The notes under the pieces: generated by a model
Database searches by the model: none
Seen by the model: the letters and a program-made list of their open reading frames with translations, nothing else
What the model was told of the DNA's origin: nothing
Position numbers and translations under genes: made by a program
Assembly (NCBI GenBank): GCA_913055695.1
Contig: CAJXKF010000003.1
Coordinates: 269,247 to 333,246, forward strand
DNA from: an uncultured Methylophaga sp.
Lineage (GTDB): Bacteria > Pseudomonadota > Gammaproteobacteria > Nitrosococcales > Methylophagaceae
Reading direction: 5' to 3'
DNA length: 64,000 nt
Shown here: piece after piece, positions 1 through 12,241 of the stretch
Numbering within the stretch: the stretch's first letter is position 1
Layout: every line of letters starts with the position of its first letter

Positions 1-2
1 AT

Positions 3-3000
3 CTGCAGCGCCTGAAAGTGGCTGAAGATGATGAAACCGGTCCGACCATCGAAGGCGACGAATACGACACCTACGAAAAACTGTTCAACATCACCTTTGA
101 AGAGCGGGATCAGGTGATCCGCGTGCTGGGTGAAGCCGGACAGGAAGCGGTCGGTTCCATGGGTGACGACACGCCGTTCCCGGTGATGTCGAGCCAGATC
201 CGTTCGCTGTATGACTATTTCCGTCAGCAGTTTGCGCAGGTCACTAATCCGCCTATCGACCCGCTGCGTGAAAACATCGTGATGTCATTGGAAACCTGTT
301 TCGGTGAAGAACGCAATATGTTCGAGGAAGGTGAAGACCATGCCCAGCGCGTGGTGGTTGATTCACCGGTCCTGTCTGAAAGCCAGTTCCGTCAACTGCT
401 GGCGATGGGCGAACATAACGAGGAATACCAGTCAGTCACCCTGTCACTGAACTACGATCCGGCTATCGGCCTGGAAGCGGCGGTTGATGCTTTATGTGAC
501 AAAGCCGAGAAAGCGGTCGCTAATGGCACCGTTGTAATCGTGCTGTCTGACCGTGATATCAAGAAAAATAAACTGCCGATTCATGCCTTGTTGGCAACCG
601 GTGCTGTGCATCATCGTCTGATCAAAGCCGGTCTGCGTTGCGACGCCAACCTGATTGTGGAAACCGCCACCGCGCGTGATCCGCATCACTTCGGTGTGCT
701 GCTGGGTTACGGTGCGACGGGTATCTATCCGTATCTCGCCTACGCCTGCCTCAACGACATGATTCACACCGGTGAAATTAAAGAGCTTGAGCGGGCCGAG
801 CTGTGCCGTCGCTACCGCAAAGGTATTAACAAGGGTCTGTTCAAGATCACCTCGAAAATGGGGATTTCGACCATTGCCAGCTACCGTGGTGCGCAACTGT
901 TCGAAATCGTCGGTCTGCATGATGATGTGGTCAACAAATGCTTTACTTCGACCACCAGCCGTATCAGCGGTACCGGCTTTGCCGAACTGCAGGCGGATGA
1001 TGAAAAACTGGCGAAACTGGCCTGGAACCAGCGTAAGAAACGCGGTCAGGGTGGTTTGCTGAAATTCATCCACGGCGGTGAATATCACGCCTATAATCCG
1101 GATGTGATTGCGACCCTGCAAAAAGCGGTACAGGGCGGCAGCTATGACGATTACAAAGCTTATGCCTCACTGGTTAATGAGCGTGACCCGATGGTGCTGC
1201 GGGACCTGATGAAGGTCAAACTGGCCGACAAGCCACTGGCGATGGAGCAAGTGGAAGATGTCAGTGCCATTCTGCAGCGTTTCGACAGCGCCGGTATGTC
1301 TCTGGGCGCACTGTCACCGGAAGCGCACGAAGCCCTGGCGATTGCAATGAACCGTCTGGGTGGTCGCTCCAACTCGGGTGAGGGCGGTGAAGATCCGGAT
1401 CGTTTCGGTAATGAGCGCGTCTCCAAAATCAAACAGATCGCCTCCGGCCGTTTCGGTGTTACCCCGCATTATCTGGTCAATGCCGAAGTGCTGCAGATCA
1501 AGATCGCCCAAGGCGCAAAACCGGGCGAAGGTGGTCAGCTGCCAGGCAAGAAAGTCAATCAGATGATTGCCAGCCTGCGTCACTCAGTGCCGGGCGTGAC
1601 CTTGATTTCTCCGCCGCCACATCACGATATCTATTCGATTGAAGATCTGGCGCAGCTGATTTTCGACCTGAAACAGGTCAATCCGCAGGCGCTGGTCTCC
1701 GTCAAACTGGTATCACAGGCCGGTGTGGGTACCGTTGCAGCCGGTGTGGCCAAGGCTTATGCCGATTTGATTACCATTTCCGGTTACGACGGTGGTACCG
1801 GTGCCAGCCCACTGACTTCGGTCAAATATGCCGGTGGTCCTTGGGAGCTGGGTCTGTCAGAAGCACACCAGACGCTGCGAGCCAATGACTTGCGTGACAA
1901 AGTCCGTCTGCAGACAGACGGTGGTCTCAAAACCGGTCTGGACGTGGTTAAAGCCGCGATTCTGGGTGCGGAAAGCTTCGGCTTCGGTACCGGTCCTATG
2001 GTGGCGCTGGGTTGTAAATACCTGCGGATCTGTCACCTGAACAACTGTGCAACCGGTGTCGCCACTCAGAACGAAAAACTGCGTACCCAGCACTTTATCG
2101 GGCTGCCGCAAATGGTCATGAACTACTTCCAGTTCGTGGCCCGCGAAACGCAGGAATGGCTGGCCGCACTGGGCGTCTCCAGTCTGCAGGACCTGATTGG
2201 TCGTACTGACCTCCTGGAACTGCTGCCGGGTGAAACCAGCAAGCAGCAGAAACTGGATTTGTCGCCGCTGCTGTCGGATGCCGGCGTGCCGGCTGATAAG
2301 CCCAAGTTCTGCCTGGAGCCGAAGAACGAGCCTTACGACAAAGGTGAACTGGCCGAGCAGATGGTAGTGGATATTAAAGACACCATTGTCAATAAAACCG
2401 GCGGTGAATTCAGCTATGTGGTTCGTAACGTCAACCGCTCCATCGGTGCCCGTTTGTCCGGTGAGATCGCCAGAGTTCATGGCAACTACGGCATGGCCGA
2501 CAAGCCGATTCGTCTGCGCCTGACAGGGTCAGCCGGTCAAAGCTTTGGTGTATTCAACGCCGGTGGCCTGGAAATGTACCTGGAAGGCGATGCCAACGAC
2601 TATGTCGGTAAGAGCATGGCGGACGGCAAACTGGTGATTTATCCGTCACCGGAAAGTGAGTATCAGAGCCACGAAGCCAGCATTATCGGTAACACCTGTC
2701 TGTATGGTGCCACCGGTGGTGCCCTGTTCGCAGCCGGTCGAGCCGGTGAGCGTTTCGCGGTGCGTAACTCCGGGGCTTCCGCAGTGGTTGAAGGTATTGG
2801 TGACCACGGTTGCGAATACATGACCGGCGGTGTCGTCACCGTGCTGGGTGAGACCGGCCTTAACTTCGGTGCCGGTATGACAGGTGGTTTGGCCTTTGTT
2901 CTCGACAGTGATAACAGCTTTGCTGAGCGCTATAACGACGAACTGGTTGAACTGGTCCGAATTGATACCGCTGAGATGTCCGAGCTGGCGCTGTTCCTCA

Positions 3001-3155
3001 AAGGCATGATTGAAGATCATGTCCGTGAAACCGGCAGTGTCTGGGGCCATCAGATTCTGGACGCGTTTGAACAACGCCTGAAAGAATTCTGGATGGTCAA
3101 ACCCAAAGCCGCTGCGATGGATGGTCTGCTCAAACTGGCAACCAAAGCAGCTTAA
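3..3155 (+). CDS. gltB: Glutamate synthase (NADPH) large subunit, partial at left edge
   Basis: Large subunit of GOGAT, which makes glutamate from glutamine and 2-oxoglutarate with electrons from GltD. The reading frame is open to the window edge, so the GTG at 18 in the ORF track is not the true start. About 1050 residues are visible against roughly 1480-1500 for the family, so the N-terminal class II amidotransferase domain (about 430 residues) lies outside. The central and FMN-binding domains are present. The 3Fe-4S cysteines are seen in [16 protein letters not shown] (C-x5-C-x4-C). The glycine-rich beta-helix domain at the end is complete. gltD follows 23 bp downstream, so the two are co-transcribed. 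Confidence 0.97.
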   Translation: MQRLKVAEDDETGPTIEGDEYDTYEKLFNITFEERDQVIRVLGEAGQEAVGSMGDDTPFPVMSSQIRSLYDYFRQQFAQVTNPPIDPLRENIVMSLETCFGEERNMFEEGEDHAQRVVVDSPVLSESQFRQLLAMGEHNEEYQSVTLSLNYDPAIGLEAAVDALCDKAEKAVANGTVVIVLSDRDIKKNKLPIHALLATGAVHHRLIKAGLRCDANLIVETATARDPHHFGVLLGYGATGIYPYLAYACLNDMIHTGEIKELERAELCRRYRKGINKGLFKITSKMGISTIASYRGAQLFEIVGLHDDVVNKCFTSTTSRISGTGFAELQADDEKLAKLAWNQRKKRGQGGLLKFIHGGEYHAYNPDVIATLQKAVQGGSYDDYKAYASLVNERDPMVLRDLMKVKLADKPLAMEQVEDVSAILQRFDSAGMSLGALSPEAHEALAIAMNRLGGRSNSGEGGEDPDRFGNERVSKIKQIASGRFGVTPHYLVNAEVLQIKIAQGAKPGEGGQLPGKKVNQMIASLRHSVPGVTLISPPPHHDIYSIEDLAQLIFDLKQVNPQALVSVKLVSQAGVGTVAAGVAKAYADLITISGYDGGTGASPLTSVKYAGGPWELGLSEAHQTLRANDLRDKVRLQTDGGLKTGLDVVKAAILGAESFGFGTGPMVALGCKYLRICHLNNCATGVATQNEKLRTQHFIGLPQMVMNYFQFVARETQEWLAALGVSSLQDLIGRTDLLELLPGETSKQQKLDLSPLLSDAGVPADKPKFCLEPKNEPYDKGELAEQMVVDIKDTIVNKTGGEFSYVVRNVNRSIGARLSGEIARVHGNYGMADKPIRLRLTGSAGQSFGVFNAGGLEMYLEGDANDYVGKSMADGKLVIYPSPESEYQSHEASIIGNTCLYGATGGALFAAGRAGERFAVRNSGASAVVEGIGDHGCEYMTGGVVTVLGETGLNFGAGMTGGLAFVLDSDNSFAERYNDELVELVRIDTAEMSELALFLKGMIEDHVRETGSVWGHQILDAFEQRLKEFWMVKPKAAAMDGLLKLATKAA

Positions 3156-3172
3156 GGACTCAGCGTAGATAA

Positions 3173-4585
<1,413 letters not shown>

Positions 4586-4608
4586 ACTTAAGCTTTAAGC
4601 AGGCTACT

Positions 4609-4659
4609 AAAGGCTTGTTCATACCGGGATGTTCAATCCTGTATGATCAAGCCTTTTTT
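4609..4659 (+). terminator. Rho-independent terminator after gltBD
   Basis: AAGGCTTG and CAAGCCTT form a stem around a 30-base interior that may fold further. The right arm runs into six T residues. It lies 23 bp after the gltD stop and ahead of hemE, separating the two units. Confidence 0.75.
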
Positions 4660-4690
4660 GTATCTGTAGCCTTAACTCCGGGAATAAAAC

Positions 4691-5761
4691 GTGGCGGAAC
4701 TGAAAAACGATCGTTATCTGCGAGCCCTGATGAAACAAGCTGTGGACCGGACCCCGGTCTGGGTCATGCGCCAGGCGGGTCGCTATCTGCCGGAATACCG
4801 AGAAGTCAGGCAAAAAGCCGGTGACTTTATGACCCTCTGCAGTACACCGGAAATGGCCTGTGAAGTGACGCTGCAGCCGCTGCGCCGTTATGATCTCGAT
4901 GCCGCCATTATCTTTTCCGATATTCTGACCGTACCTGATGCGATGGGGCTGGGCCTGCATTTTGTCAGTGGGGAAGGTCCGAAATTTTCCCGCACCATTC
5001 AATCAGCTGCCGATATTAAAAACCTGGCTGTACCGGATATGGAAGACAGTCTGGGCTATGTGATGGATGCTATCCGTCTGACCCGCCGCGAGATTGATGG
5101 CAAGGTGCCCCTGATTGGTTTCAGTGGCAGTCCCTGGACTCTGGCCTGTTACATGGTCGAAGGCGGTGGCAGTAAAGATTTTGCCAAGGTCAAAGGCATG
5201 CTGTTTGATGCCCCACAGCAGATGCACGCTTTACTGAACATTCTGGCTGACTCGGTCATTGCTTATCTGAATGCCCAGATCAATGCCGGTGCCCAGGCTA
5301 TTATGCTGTTTGATACCTGGGGCGGGACTTTGAGTCCAGCCGTGTATAGAGAGTTCTCGCTCAATTACATGCAGAAGATTGTTTCCGGCTTGCAACGCGA
5401 AGCAGAAGGCCGCGAAGTGCCCGTGACAATGTTCACCAAAGGCGGTGGCCAGTGGCTGGAATGGATGGCTGAAACCGGTGTCAATGGTGTGGGCCTGGAC
5501 TGGACCACGGATATCGGTGATGCGCGTCGTCGGGTGGGCGATAAAGTCACCCTGCAGGGCAATATGGACCCCTGCGTCTTATATGCATCACCGGACCGGG
5601 TCGAGCAGGAAGTGGCGACGATACTTGCAACCTATGGCAAAGGTAACACCGGCCATGTATTCAATCTGGGGCATGGCATTCATCCCACGGTCGATCCAGA
5701 AAACATGGCGAGACTGGTGGAGTCGGTTCACCGTCTCAGTGCCCCTTATCACGCAGAATAA
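4691..5761 (+). CDS. hemE: Uroporphyrinogen decarboxylase
   Basis: Removes four acetate carboxyl groups from uroporphyrinogen III to give coproporphyrinogen III in heme synthesis. It has 356 residues, the usual length. The family signatures [12 protein letters not shown] near the N-terminus, FSDIL (the catalytic Asp), [10 protein letters not shown] and the C-terminal [11 protein letters not shown] are all present. The start is GTG, giving VAELKNDR. The other heme genes of the window, hemCDXY, lie 52 kb away, so hemE is a separate unit here. It ends against a hairpin shared with the convergent amtB. Confidence 0.96.
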   Translation: MAELKNDRYLRALMKQAVDRTPVWVMRQAGRYLPEYREVRQKAGDFMTLCSTPEMACEVTLQPLRRYDLDAAIIFSDILTVPDAMGLGLHFVSGEGPKFSRTIQSAADIKNLAVPDMEDSLGYVMDAIRLTRREIDGKVPLIGFSGSPWTLACYMVEGGGSKDFAKVKGMLFDAPQQMHALLNILADSVIAYLNAQINAGAQAIMLFDTWGGTLSPAVYREFSLNYMQKIVSGLQREAEGREVPVTMFTKGGGQWLEWMAETGVNGVGLDWTTDIGDARRRVGDKVTLQGNMDPCVLYASPDRVEQEVATILATYGKGNTGHVFNLGHGIHPTVDPENMARLVESVHRLSAPYHAE

Positions 5762-5778
5762 ATGCAGCAGACATAAAA

Positions 5779-5812
5779 AAGAGGGACAGGCCGAAACCTG
5801 TCCCCCTTCTTC
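5779..5812. terminator. Bidirectional terminator between hemE and amtB
   Basis: The stem GAGGGACAGG/CCTGTCCCCCTT with loop CCGAAA sits between the convergent hemE and amtB stops. An A-run on the left serves as a T-tract for the minus strand, and the right side is T-rich for the plus strand. Confidence 0.75.
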
Positions 5813-5827
5813 TGAGTATGTAATTTT

Positions 5828-7066
5828 TTACTTACCGGAGTTGGTGAATTCAGGGTATGCTTCCATACCGCATTCAACATAATCAACACCTTCATACTCT
5901 TCTTCCTCGGTGACACGGATACCCATGACCACTTTGAGGATAGACCAGACGATGAAGCTGGCAACAAACACCCAGACAAAGATGGTAGCGGCACCGATCA
6001 GCTGACCGGAGAAGCTGACACCATCATTAGTCAGAGGCACTGCTAACAGACCCCAAAGACCGACAGTACCGTGGACTGAGATCGCACCGACCGGATCATC
6101 AATTTTGATTTTATCCAGCAGGACGATTGAGAACACCACGATCACACCACCTATGGCACCGATGATGGTCGCCATCAGCGGAGTCGGGGTGTCAGGACCG
6201 GCTGTAATAGCCACCAGACCAGCCAGCGCACCGTTCAGAATCATGGTGAGGTCAGCTTTACCAAACATCAGCTTGGCAACAATCAGGGCAGCAATCACAC
6301 CACCTGCCGCAGCAGCATTGGTGTTCATGAAGACCACGGCAACGGCATTGGCACTTTCGACAGAGGCTGTCGCCAGCACCGAACCACCGTTGAAGCCGAA
6401 CCAACCCAGCCACAGGATAAAGGTACCCAGAGTCGCCATTGGCAGGTTAGCACCTGGAATCGGGTGAATTTCACCATTAGGACCGTATTTACCTTTACGG
6501 GCACCCAGCAGAATCACACCAGCCAGGGCTGCAGCAGCACCTGCCATGTGAACGATACCGGAACCGGCAAAGTCAGCGAAGCCAAGGTCACCCAGGGTAT
6601 AAAGACCAAACACAGCGTTGCCGCCCCAGGTCCAGGAGCCTTCCAGCGGGTAAATAAAGGCAGTCATGACCACAGCAAAGGCCGCAAAAGCCCACAGCTT
6701 CATACGCTCAGCGACCGCACCCGAGACGATAGACATGGCGGTTGCCACGAAAACGACCTGGAAGAAGAAGTCAGCAGAAGGTGCATAAGTGGCTGGTTCA
6801 GCAGCACCGGTGACACCGTCACCGACAATACCGTCCAGGAACAGTCCACCGCCATACATGATGTCATAACCAACAACGAGATAAGCAGTACACGCGATCG
6901 CAAACAGCATCACGTTCTTGGTTAAGATTTCAGTCGTGTTTTTGGAACGCACCAGACCGGCTTCCAGCATCGCGAAGCCGGCGGCCATCCACATAACAAA
7001 GGCACCACTAATCAGGAAGTAGAAGGTGTCCAATGCATATTGGAGTTGGAAGATTTCGTTTTCCAT
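5828..7066 (-). CDS. amtB: Ammonium transporter Amt
   Basis: Inner-membrane Amt/Mep/Rh channel of 412 residues with about eleven hydrophobic segments. The two pore histidines are at H173 (SGIVHMAGAAAALAG) and H332 (SVHGTVGLWGL). There is no long cleavable leader; the first segment begins near residue 12. The short acidic C-terminal tail EEEEYEGVDY is where P-II is expected to act. A GAGGAG ribosome-binding site lies 8 nt ahead of the ATG. glnK is 18 nt upstream, so both are translated from one nitrogen-controlled message. Confidence 0.95.
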   Translation of the reverse strand: MENEIFQLQYALDTFYFLISGAFVMWMAAGFAMLEAGLVRSKNTTEILTKNVMLFAIACTAYLVVGYDIMYGGGLFLDGIVGDGVTGAAEPATYAPSADFFFQVVFVATAMSIVSGAVAERMKLWAFAAFAVVMTAFIYPLEGSWTWGGNAVFGLYTLGDLGFADFAGSGIVHMAGAAAALAGVILLGARKGKYGPNGEIHPIPGANLPMATLGTFILWLGWFGFNGGSVLATASVESANAVAVVFMNTNAAAAGGVIAALIVAKLMFGKADLTMILNGALAGLVAITAGPDTPTPLMATIIGAIGGVIVVFSIVLLDKIKIDDPVGAISVHGTVGLWGLLAVPLTNDGVSFSGQLIGAATIFVWVFVASFIVWSILKVVMGIRVTEEEEYEGVDYVECGMEAYPEFTNSGK

Positions 7067-7084
7067 ATTATCTACTCCTCAAGC

Positions 7085-7426
<342 letters not shown>

Positions 7427-7440
7427 CTAGTTTCCTTCTG

Positions 7441-7472
7441 TAGAAAAGAAGACCCGTTCAGCATCGAACGGG
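7441..7472 (-). terminator. Hairpin with T-rich tail between the porin gene and glnK
   Basis: On the minus strand CCCGTTC gatgct GAACGGG is followed by TCTTCTTTTCT. It lies in the 63-nt gap between the porin stop and the glnK start, so it would act as a partial terminator within the operon and make porin transcripts exceed glnK-amtB transcripts. Confidence 0.6.
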
Positions 7473-7486
7473 CCTTCAGAGAAGCG

Positions 7487-8197
7487 TTAGAATGATTTAG
7501 AAACTGAGAACAGGAAGGTTTCTTCAGCTCTGTCACCGTAGATATCTTCAGCATCGCTTTCGGTGTCCTGATAGGACAAATCAAAAGTGAAACCGGCCAG
7601 ATCTTTAGATACACCCACCCAGTAGTGCGAATAGTCATCAATGCCGTCGGCAAAGGTGTTTTCATCAGCATCGTAGAGACCCACACCGCCATACAGATTC
7701 AGGCCCATAGGCAGGTCATAAGCCGCATCCAGCGAGTAGTAATAGCCATCTTCATCGGAGCCCAGGGTGTCACTTGAGTAAGCAACGCCCAGGTTGAAGA
7801 TGCTGTAGCTCAGAGAGCCGTATACTTCGTTCCAGTTATAGTCTTCACCTGGGAACATATAACGCAGGACACCGACGTCATAACCGATACCAGACTCACC
7901 GAACGCACCAGAGAAACCGGCATAAACGTCAATTTCCGAGCTGGCTTCATCATCGAAGTCATAACTTGAAGCCCAGGTTCCTGCATAGAAACCACTGCTG
8001 TGGGCATAATCGAAGCTGCCTGAGATAGCAGGATCGCCATCTGTTTGTGAAATACCACGCCAGATGTATTCAGAAGAAAGGGCGACGCTGGCACTGGTTG
8101 AGTGTTGGCCGTCTTCGCTTTCCCAGGCCATTGCTGATGAAGCAGCGAACAGTGTGGTAGCTGCAAGGCAAAGTGCTGAAATCTTACTCAGTTTCAT
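7487..8197 (-). CDS. TorF-family putative outer-membrane porin
   Basis: A 236-residue protein with a clear signal peptide (MKLSKISALCLAATTLFAASSAMA) and a beta-strand-rich mature part ending in Phe (SVSKSF), as in outer-membrane barrels. The segment SSEYIWRGISQTDGDPAISG is the hallmark of the TorF/gcw_chp family. Genes of this family are often found next to glnK-amtB, so a role in passage of small nitrogen compounds across the outer membrane is a reasonable inference, but the substrate is not shown. A GAGGAG ribosome-binding site precedes the ATG. It is the first gene after the sigma-54 promoter. Confidence 0.85.
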   Translation of the reverse strand: MKLSKISALCLAATTLFAASSAMAWESEDGQHSTSASVALSSEYIWRGISQTDGDPAISGSFDYAHSSGFYAGTWASSYDFDDEASSEIDVYAGFSGAFGESGIGYDVGVLRYMFPGEDYNWNEVYGSLSYSIFNLGVAYSSDTLGSDEDGYYYSLDAAYDLPMGLNLYGGVGLYDADENTFADGIDDYSHYWVGVSKDLAGFTFDLSYQDTESDAEDIYGDRAEETFLFSVSKSF

Positions 8198-8292
8198 GGT
8201 TTAACTCCTCGGTTTAACATTTTATTGTTTAGTCGTTTGAATCCCGGCGTTGAATTTTTGCAACACTGTGTATTCAGACTGCAACAGTTTGA

Positions 8293-8307
8293 GCAGATAG
8301 CATGCCA
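8293..8307 (-). promoter_or_regulatory. Sigma-54 promoter of the porin-glnK-amtB operon
   Basis: The minus strand reads TGGCATGCTATCTGC, with GG and GC separated by exactly 10 nt, matching the sigma-54 consensus TGGCAC-N5-TTGC. The -12 element is about 96 nt before the porin ATG. Together with the NtrC-like site upstream this points to induction under nitrogen limitation. Confidence 0.8.
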
Positions 8308-8371
8308 AGTTTGTAAACCATTGAAAAAACAGTGAACTATTGCACATTTGCTTTATTCTGGTTCAGCTTAC

Positions 8372-8388
8372 AGGATCATTTTGGTGCA
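8372..8388 (-). promoter_or_regulatory. NtrC-like enhancer site
   Basis: The minus strand reads TGCACCAAAATGATCCT, close to the NtrC consensus TGCACYAnnnTGGTGCA with a degraded right half. It is centred near -100 relative to the expected sigma-54 start, a usual distance for NtrC. A second, weaker dyad (AGTGAACTATTGCAC) lies closer to the promoter. Confidence 0.6.
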
Positions 8389-8495
8389 GGCTATATCGGC
8401 CTCGTTCCAAACTGGTGCGGAAACGGGCCTTATTGTCTTAGATTTGCCTTCTTATAGTTGCTAAGATAGCGGCACATTCATTCAGAGAGATTGGC

Positions 8496-9269
8496 ATGAC
8501 CTACCCAGAAATCGACCCGGTGGCACTCAGTCTGGGACCTTTAGCAATACACTGGTATGGACTGATGTACCTGCTGGGTTTCGCGTTTGTCTGGTTGCTG
8601 GGCCGTTACCGGGCAGCACGTCACGACTGGCAGCACGGCCAACTGGAAGACCTGCTGTTTTACGGCGCGCTGGGCGTCATTCTGGGCGGGCGTCTGGGTT
8701 ATGCTTTGTTTTATGACTTGGCAGCTAATCTCGACAATCCGCTCAACCTGTTGAAGATCTGGCAGGGTGGCATGTCTTTCCATGGCGGTCTTATCGGTGT
8801 GTTAATCGCCTTCTGGTATTTCGGTCGTAAAACGGGAAAGGGCTTTTTTGAAATCAGTGACTTTATCGCACCGATGGTGCCGATTGGTCTGATGCTGGGC
8901 CGGATTGGCAACTTTATCAACGGTGAACTCTGGGGCCGGGTCAGTGATGTGCCCTGGGCGACGGTATTCCCGGGTGCCGGGCCGCTGCCAAGACATCCCT
9001 CACAGCTCTACCAGGCGGCGCTGGAAGGACTGTTACTGTTTATTATTCTCTGGGTTTATTCCGCCAAACCGAGACCGCGGGCCGCTGTTTCCGGTCTGTT
9101 CCTGCTTGGCTATGGTGTGTTCCGCTTTATTGTGGAGTTCGTCCGCATTCCCGATCCGCAGTACGGTTACATTGCATTTGGCTGGCTGACCATGGGACAG
9201 ATTTTGTGTCTGCCTATGATTATCGGTGGCGCAGCGATGATGATCTGGGCCTACCGCCGACAGGCTTAA
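8496..9269 (+). CDS. lgt: Prolipoprotein diacylglyceryl transferase
   Basis: Inner-membrane enzyme that moves diacylglycerol from phosphatidylglycerol to the lipobox cysteine of prolipoproteins. It has 257 residues and about seven membrane segments. The Lgt signature [14 protein letters not shown] is at residues 135-148, with [11 protein letters not shown] (H96) before it. Length is slightly short for the family but no motif is missing. It is convergent with dgkA, and the two stop codons share the sequence TTAA. Confidence 0.96.
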   Translation: MTYPEIDPVALSLGPLAIHWYGLMYLLGFAFVWLLGRYRAARHDWQHGQLEDLLFYGALGVILGGRLGYALFYDLAANLDNPLNLLKIWQGGMSFHGGLIGVLIAFWYFGRKTGKGFFEISDFIAPMVPIGLMLGRIGNFINGELWGRVSDVPWATVFPGAGPLPRHPSQLYQAALEGLLLFIILWVYSAKPRPRAAVSGLFLLGYGVFRFIVEFVRIPDPQYGYIAFGWLTMGQILCLPMIIGGAAMMIWAYRRQA

Positions 9270-9622
9270 GCCAGCAGAATAGTCAGCCAGGTCGCGGTGG
9301 CAATCAGGATCGTCATCAACACCGCGAAAGAGCCATAATCCTTGGCGCGGCCTGACAGCTTGTGCAGATCAGTACTGACGCGGTCCACAGTGGTTTCAAT
9401 CGCTGAATTCAATATTTCCACCACCATCACCAGCATGACGGTGCTTATCATCAGCAGACGTTCCATTGCAGTGACATCAAGATAAAAACTCAATGCGGTG
9501 AGGGCTACAAAGCCGATAAATTCCTGACGGAAGGCTTCTTCATGTTTGAGAGCTGATCTCAGACCCTGCCAAGAATAAATCAAAGCAAAAAACAGACGTT
9601 TGAGGCCGCGGTTCTTTTCCAT
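9266..9622 (-). CDS. dgkA: Diacylglycerol kinase
   Basis: Small trimeric inner-membrane kinase of 118 residues that returns diacylglycerol to phosphatidic acid. The family block [14 protein letters not shown] followed by [13 protein letters not shown] is present, and three hydrophobic helices are evident. It overlaps the end of lgt by four bases on the opposite strand. The start MEKNRGLKR lies about 100 bp from the divergent mnmG. Confidence 0.93.
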   Translation of the reverse strand: MEKNRGLKRLFFALIYSWQGLRSALKHEEAFRQEFIGFVALTALSFYLDVTAMERLLMISTVMLVMVVEILNSAIETTVDRVSTDLHKLSGRAKDYGSFAVLMTILIATATWLTILLA

Positions 9623-9723
9623 ATTGTTCCTGAAACAGTGATTTAAATGTTTGAATATTAGGCAAACATTATTAACTGCATGTTAAAATTAGCATCTTTA
9701 TTTTCAAGTTTGTTTGGTGCGCT

Positions 9724-11607
9724 ATGAGTTACCAGGACCATTATGATGTCATTGTTGTCGGTGGCGGTCACGCCGGGACCGAGGCCGCGCTGGCTTCTGC
9801 CCGTCAGGGCGTCAAAACCCTGCTGCTGACCCAGAATATCGAAACCCTGGGACAGATGAGCTGTAACCCGGCCATCGGCGGTATCGGTAAAGGCCACCTG
9901 GTCAAGGAAATTGATGCGTTGGGCGGTATTATGGCGCAGGCCGCTGATCGGGGCGGTATTCAGTTCCGTACCCTGAACTCGAGCAAAGGTCCCGCCGTGC
10001 GGGCGACCCGTGCGCAGGCGGACCGGGTTCGTTATAAAGCGGCGGTGCGTGCCTATCTTGAAAACCAGCCTAACTTGTATATCTTCCAGCAGGCAGTTGA
10101 TGACCTGGTGGTGGAAAATGATCGCGTCGTTGGCGTGGTGACGCAGGTCGGTCTGCGTTTCTCTGCCAAAGCGGTGGTTCTGACGGTAGGAACCTTTCTC
10201 GGCGGCCTGATTCATATCGGCCTGCAGAATCATCAGGGCGGGCGTGCCGGTGATCCTGCTTCTATAGCTTTGTCACAGCGATTGCGTGCTTTGCCGTTCC
10301 GGGTGGATCGGCTTAAAACCGGTACACCGCCGCGGATTGCCACCAATAGTATCGACTTTTCCCAGCTGACTGAGCAGCCCGGTGATGATCCGACGCCGGT
10401 GTTTTCCTTCCTGGGTAAGCGTGAGCATCATCCGGCGCAGATTTCCTGTTACATCACGCACACCAATGAACAGACGCATGATGTGATTCGTAATAACCTG
10501 GATCGCTCACCCATGTACAGCGGCGAGATTGAAGGCATCGGCCCGCGTTACTGTCCGTCGATTGAAGACAAGGTCGTGCGCTTTGCCGATCGCGCCTCAC
10601 ATCAGATCTTTCTGGAGCCGGAAGGCCTCGAATGCGGTGAAGTCTACCCTAACGGTATTTCCACCAGTCTGCCTTTCGATGTGCAGTATCAGATCGTGCG
10701 CTCCATGAAAGGCCTGGAAAACGCCCACATCACCCGGCCGGGTTATGCCATTGAATATGACTTCTTTGATCCACGCGATCTGAAACCGACACTGGAAACC
10801 AAGCATATGGACGGCCTGTATTTTGCGGGTCAAATCAACGGCACCACCGGTTACGAAGAAGCCGGTGCTCAGGGCCTGATTGCCGGTCTGAATGCCGGGC
10901 TGCAGGCGCGCGGTCTGGAAGGCTGGTATCCACGTCGTGATGAAGCCTATATCGGTGTGCTGATTGATGATTTGATTACCGCCGGTACCCGCGAGCCTTA
11001 TCGCATGTTCACCAGCCGCGCCGAATACCGTCTGATGCTGCGGGAAGATAACGCTGATATGCGCCTGACACCGATTGGTCGCCAATTGGGCATTGTCGAT
11101 GATGAACGCTGGGCCGTGTTCAATGCCAAGCTGGAAGCGGTGGAAAAAGAAAATGCCCACCTCGACAGCTTTAAGTTTGTGCCGGAAAAAATGGATCAGG
11201 CCAAAGCCGAAGCCATCCTGGGTGAAAAACTGACCAAGGTCACCACCGCCAAAGATCTGCTGCGTCGCCCCAAAGTCGATTATGCGGCGCTACTGGAACT
11301 GATGCAGCGTGAGCAGGATGTGTCTGATGAAGTCGCCGAACAGGTCGTTATTCAGGCCAAGTATTCCGGTTATATCAATCGTCAGCAGAACGAAATCGAC
11401 CGCGTACAGCGTAATGAAAACACCGCCTTGCCGGTTGATATGGATTATAAAAACGTCCGTGGCCTCTCTAACGAAGTTCGTGAAAAACTGGAAAACGCCC
11501 GTCCGGCCAATCTCGGCCAGGCTGCCCGCATTTCCGGTGTCACACCAGCGGCTGTCTCCCTGCTGCTGGTGCATCTGAAACGCAGCGGTCTGAGTGAAGC
11601 CAGTTAA
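9724..11607 (+). CDS. mnmG: tRNA uridine-5-carboxymethylaminomethyl modification enzyme
   Basis: The FAD-dependent partner of MnmE, which installs the cmnm5 group at wobble U34 of several tRNAs. It has 627 residues. The FAD-binding motif is [19 protein letters not shown] at residues 9-27, followed by the family signature [23 protein letters not shown]. The C-terminal helical domain needed for MnmE binding is complete. An AT-rich 100-bp region precedes it, with a possible -10 element TTAAAAT near 9683. rsmG starts on the last base of the stop codon. Confidence 0.97.
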   Translation: MSYQDHYDVIVVGGGHAGTEAALASARQGVKTLLLTQNIETLGQMSCNPAIGGIGKGHLVKEIDALGGIMAQAADRGGIQFRTLNSSKGPAVRATRAQADRVRYKAAVRAYLENQPNLYIFQQAVDDLVVENDRVVGVVTQVGLRFSAKAVVLTVGTFLGGLIHIGLQNHQGGRAGDPASIALSQRLRALPFRVDRLKTGTPPRIATNSIDFSQLTEQPGDDPTPVFSFLGKREHHPAQISCYITHTNEQTHDVIRNNLDRSPMYSGEIEGIGPRYCPSIEDKVVRFADRASHQIFLEPEGLECGEVYPNGISTSLPFDVQYQIVRSMKGLENAHITRPGYAIEYDFFDPRDLKPTLETKHMDGLYFAGQINGTTGYEEAGAQGLIAGLNAGLQARGLEGWYPRRDEAYIGVLIDDLITAGTREPYRMFTSRAEYRLMLREDNADMRLTPIGRQLGIVDDERWAVFNAKLEAVEKENAHLDSFKFVPEKMDQAKAEAILGEKLTKVTTAKDLLRRPKVDYAALLELMQREQDVSDEVAEQVVIQAKYSGYINRQQNEIDRVQRNENTALPVDMDYKNVRGLSNEVREKLENARPANLGQAARISGVTPAAVSLLLVHLKRSGLSEAS

Positions 11608-12239
11608 TGGCTTCGGATTTAAAGGCGCAGCTCGACAGGGGCTGCGCTGCATTGTCGCTCGAACTCAATGAAACGCAAAAACAGCAACTGCTGGACTATG
11701 TCGCGCTGCTGGTGAAATGGAACAAGGTTTATAACCTGACCTCGGTACGGGAGCCGGCCCAGATGCTGTCCCGCCATATTCTCGATAGTCTCTCTGTATT
11801 ACCTTATCTTGATGCCCCGAGTCTGCTTGATGTCGGTACCGGCGGTGGCCTGCCCGGCATTCCGGCAGCCATCGTCCGGCCTGATTGCGCGGTCACCCTG
11901 CTCGACAGCAATTCCAAAAAGACCCGTTTCCTGCAACAGGTCAAGGCCGAACTGGGCCTGCACAATGTCACGGTTGTGCATGGTCGAGTGGAACAGGTAT
12001 CTTTACCCAAATTTGCTATTATCACTGCTCGCGCCTTTGCCACGATTGACGATATTATCAAGCTGGCAGGCCAGCACTGTGAGCAAAACGGCCGGCTGGT
12101 GCTGATGAAAGGCGTCTACCCGAACGAGGAATTGCAGTTTGATTCCGATGTGTTCCGGCTACAGGATGTAGTGTCGCTTGATGTGCCGGAGTGTGAAGGC
12201 GAGCGACATTTGGTGAGACTAATCAAAAACGAAGGTTGA
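11607..12239 (+). CDS. rsmG: 16S rRNA (guanine527-N7)-methyltransferase
   Basis: SAM-dependent enzyme, formerly GidB, that methylates G527 in the 530 loop of 16S rRNA. It has 210 residues. The SAM-binding motif DVGTGGGLPGIPAAI is near residue 73, preceded by ILDSLSVLPYL. The start ATG overlaps the mnmG stop (TAATG), so translation is coupled. It ends immediately before parA in the conserved mnmG-rsmG-parA-parB order. Confidence 0.95.
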   Translation: MASDLKAQLDRGCAALSLELNETQKQQLLDYVALLVKWNKVYNLTSVREPAQMLSRHILDSLSVLPYLDAPSLLDVGTGGGLPGIPAAIVRPDCAVTLLDSNSKKTRFLQQVKAELGLHNVTVVHGRVEQVSLPKFAIITARAFATIDDIIKLAGQHCEQNGRLVLMKGVYPNEELQFDSDVFRLQDVVSLDVPECEGERHLVRLIKNEG

Positions 12240-12241
12240 GA

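Noticed and set aside
9623-9723. Replication origin next to mnmG
   Set aside because: The gap is AT-rich and mnmG-parAB is often origin-proximal, but I find no cluster of TTATCCACA boxes here. Single perfect boxes lie inside unrelated genes (50220 and 62997).
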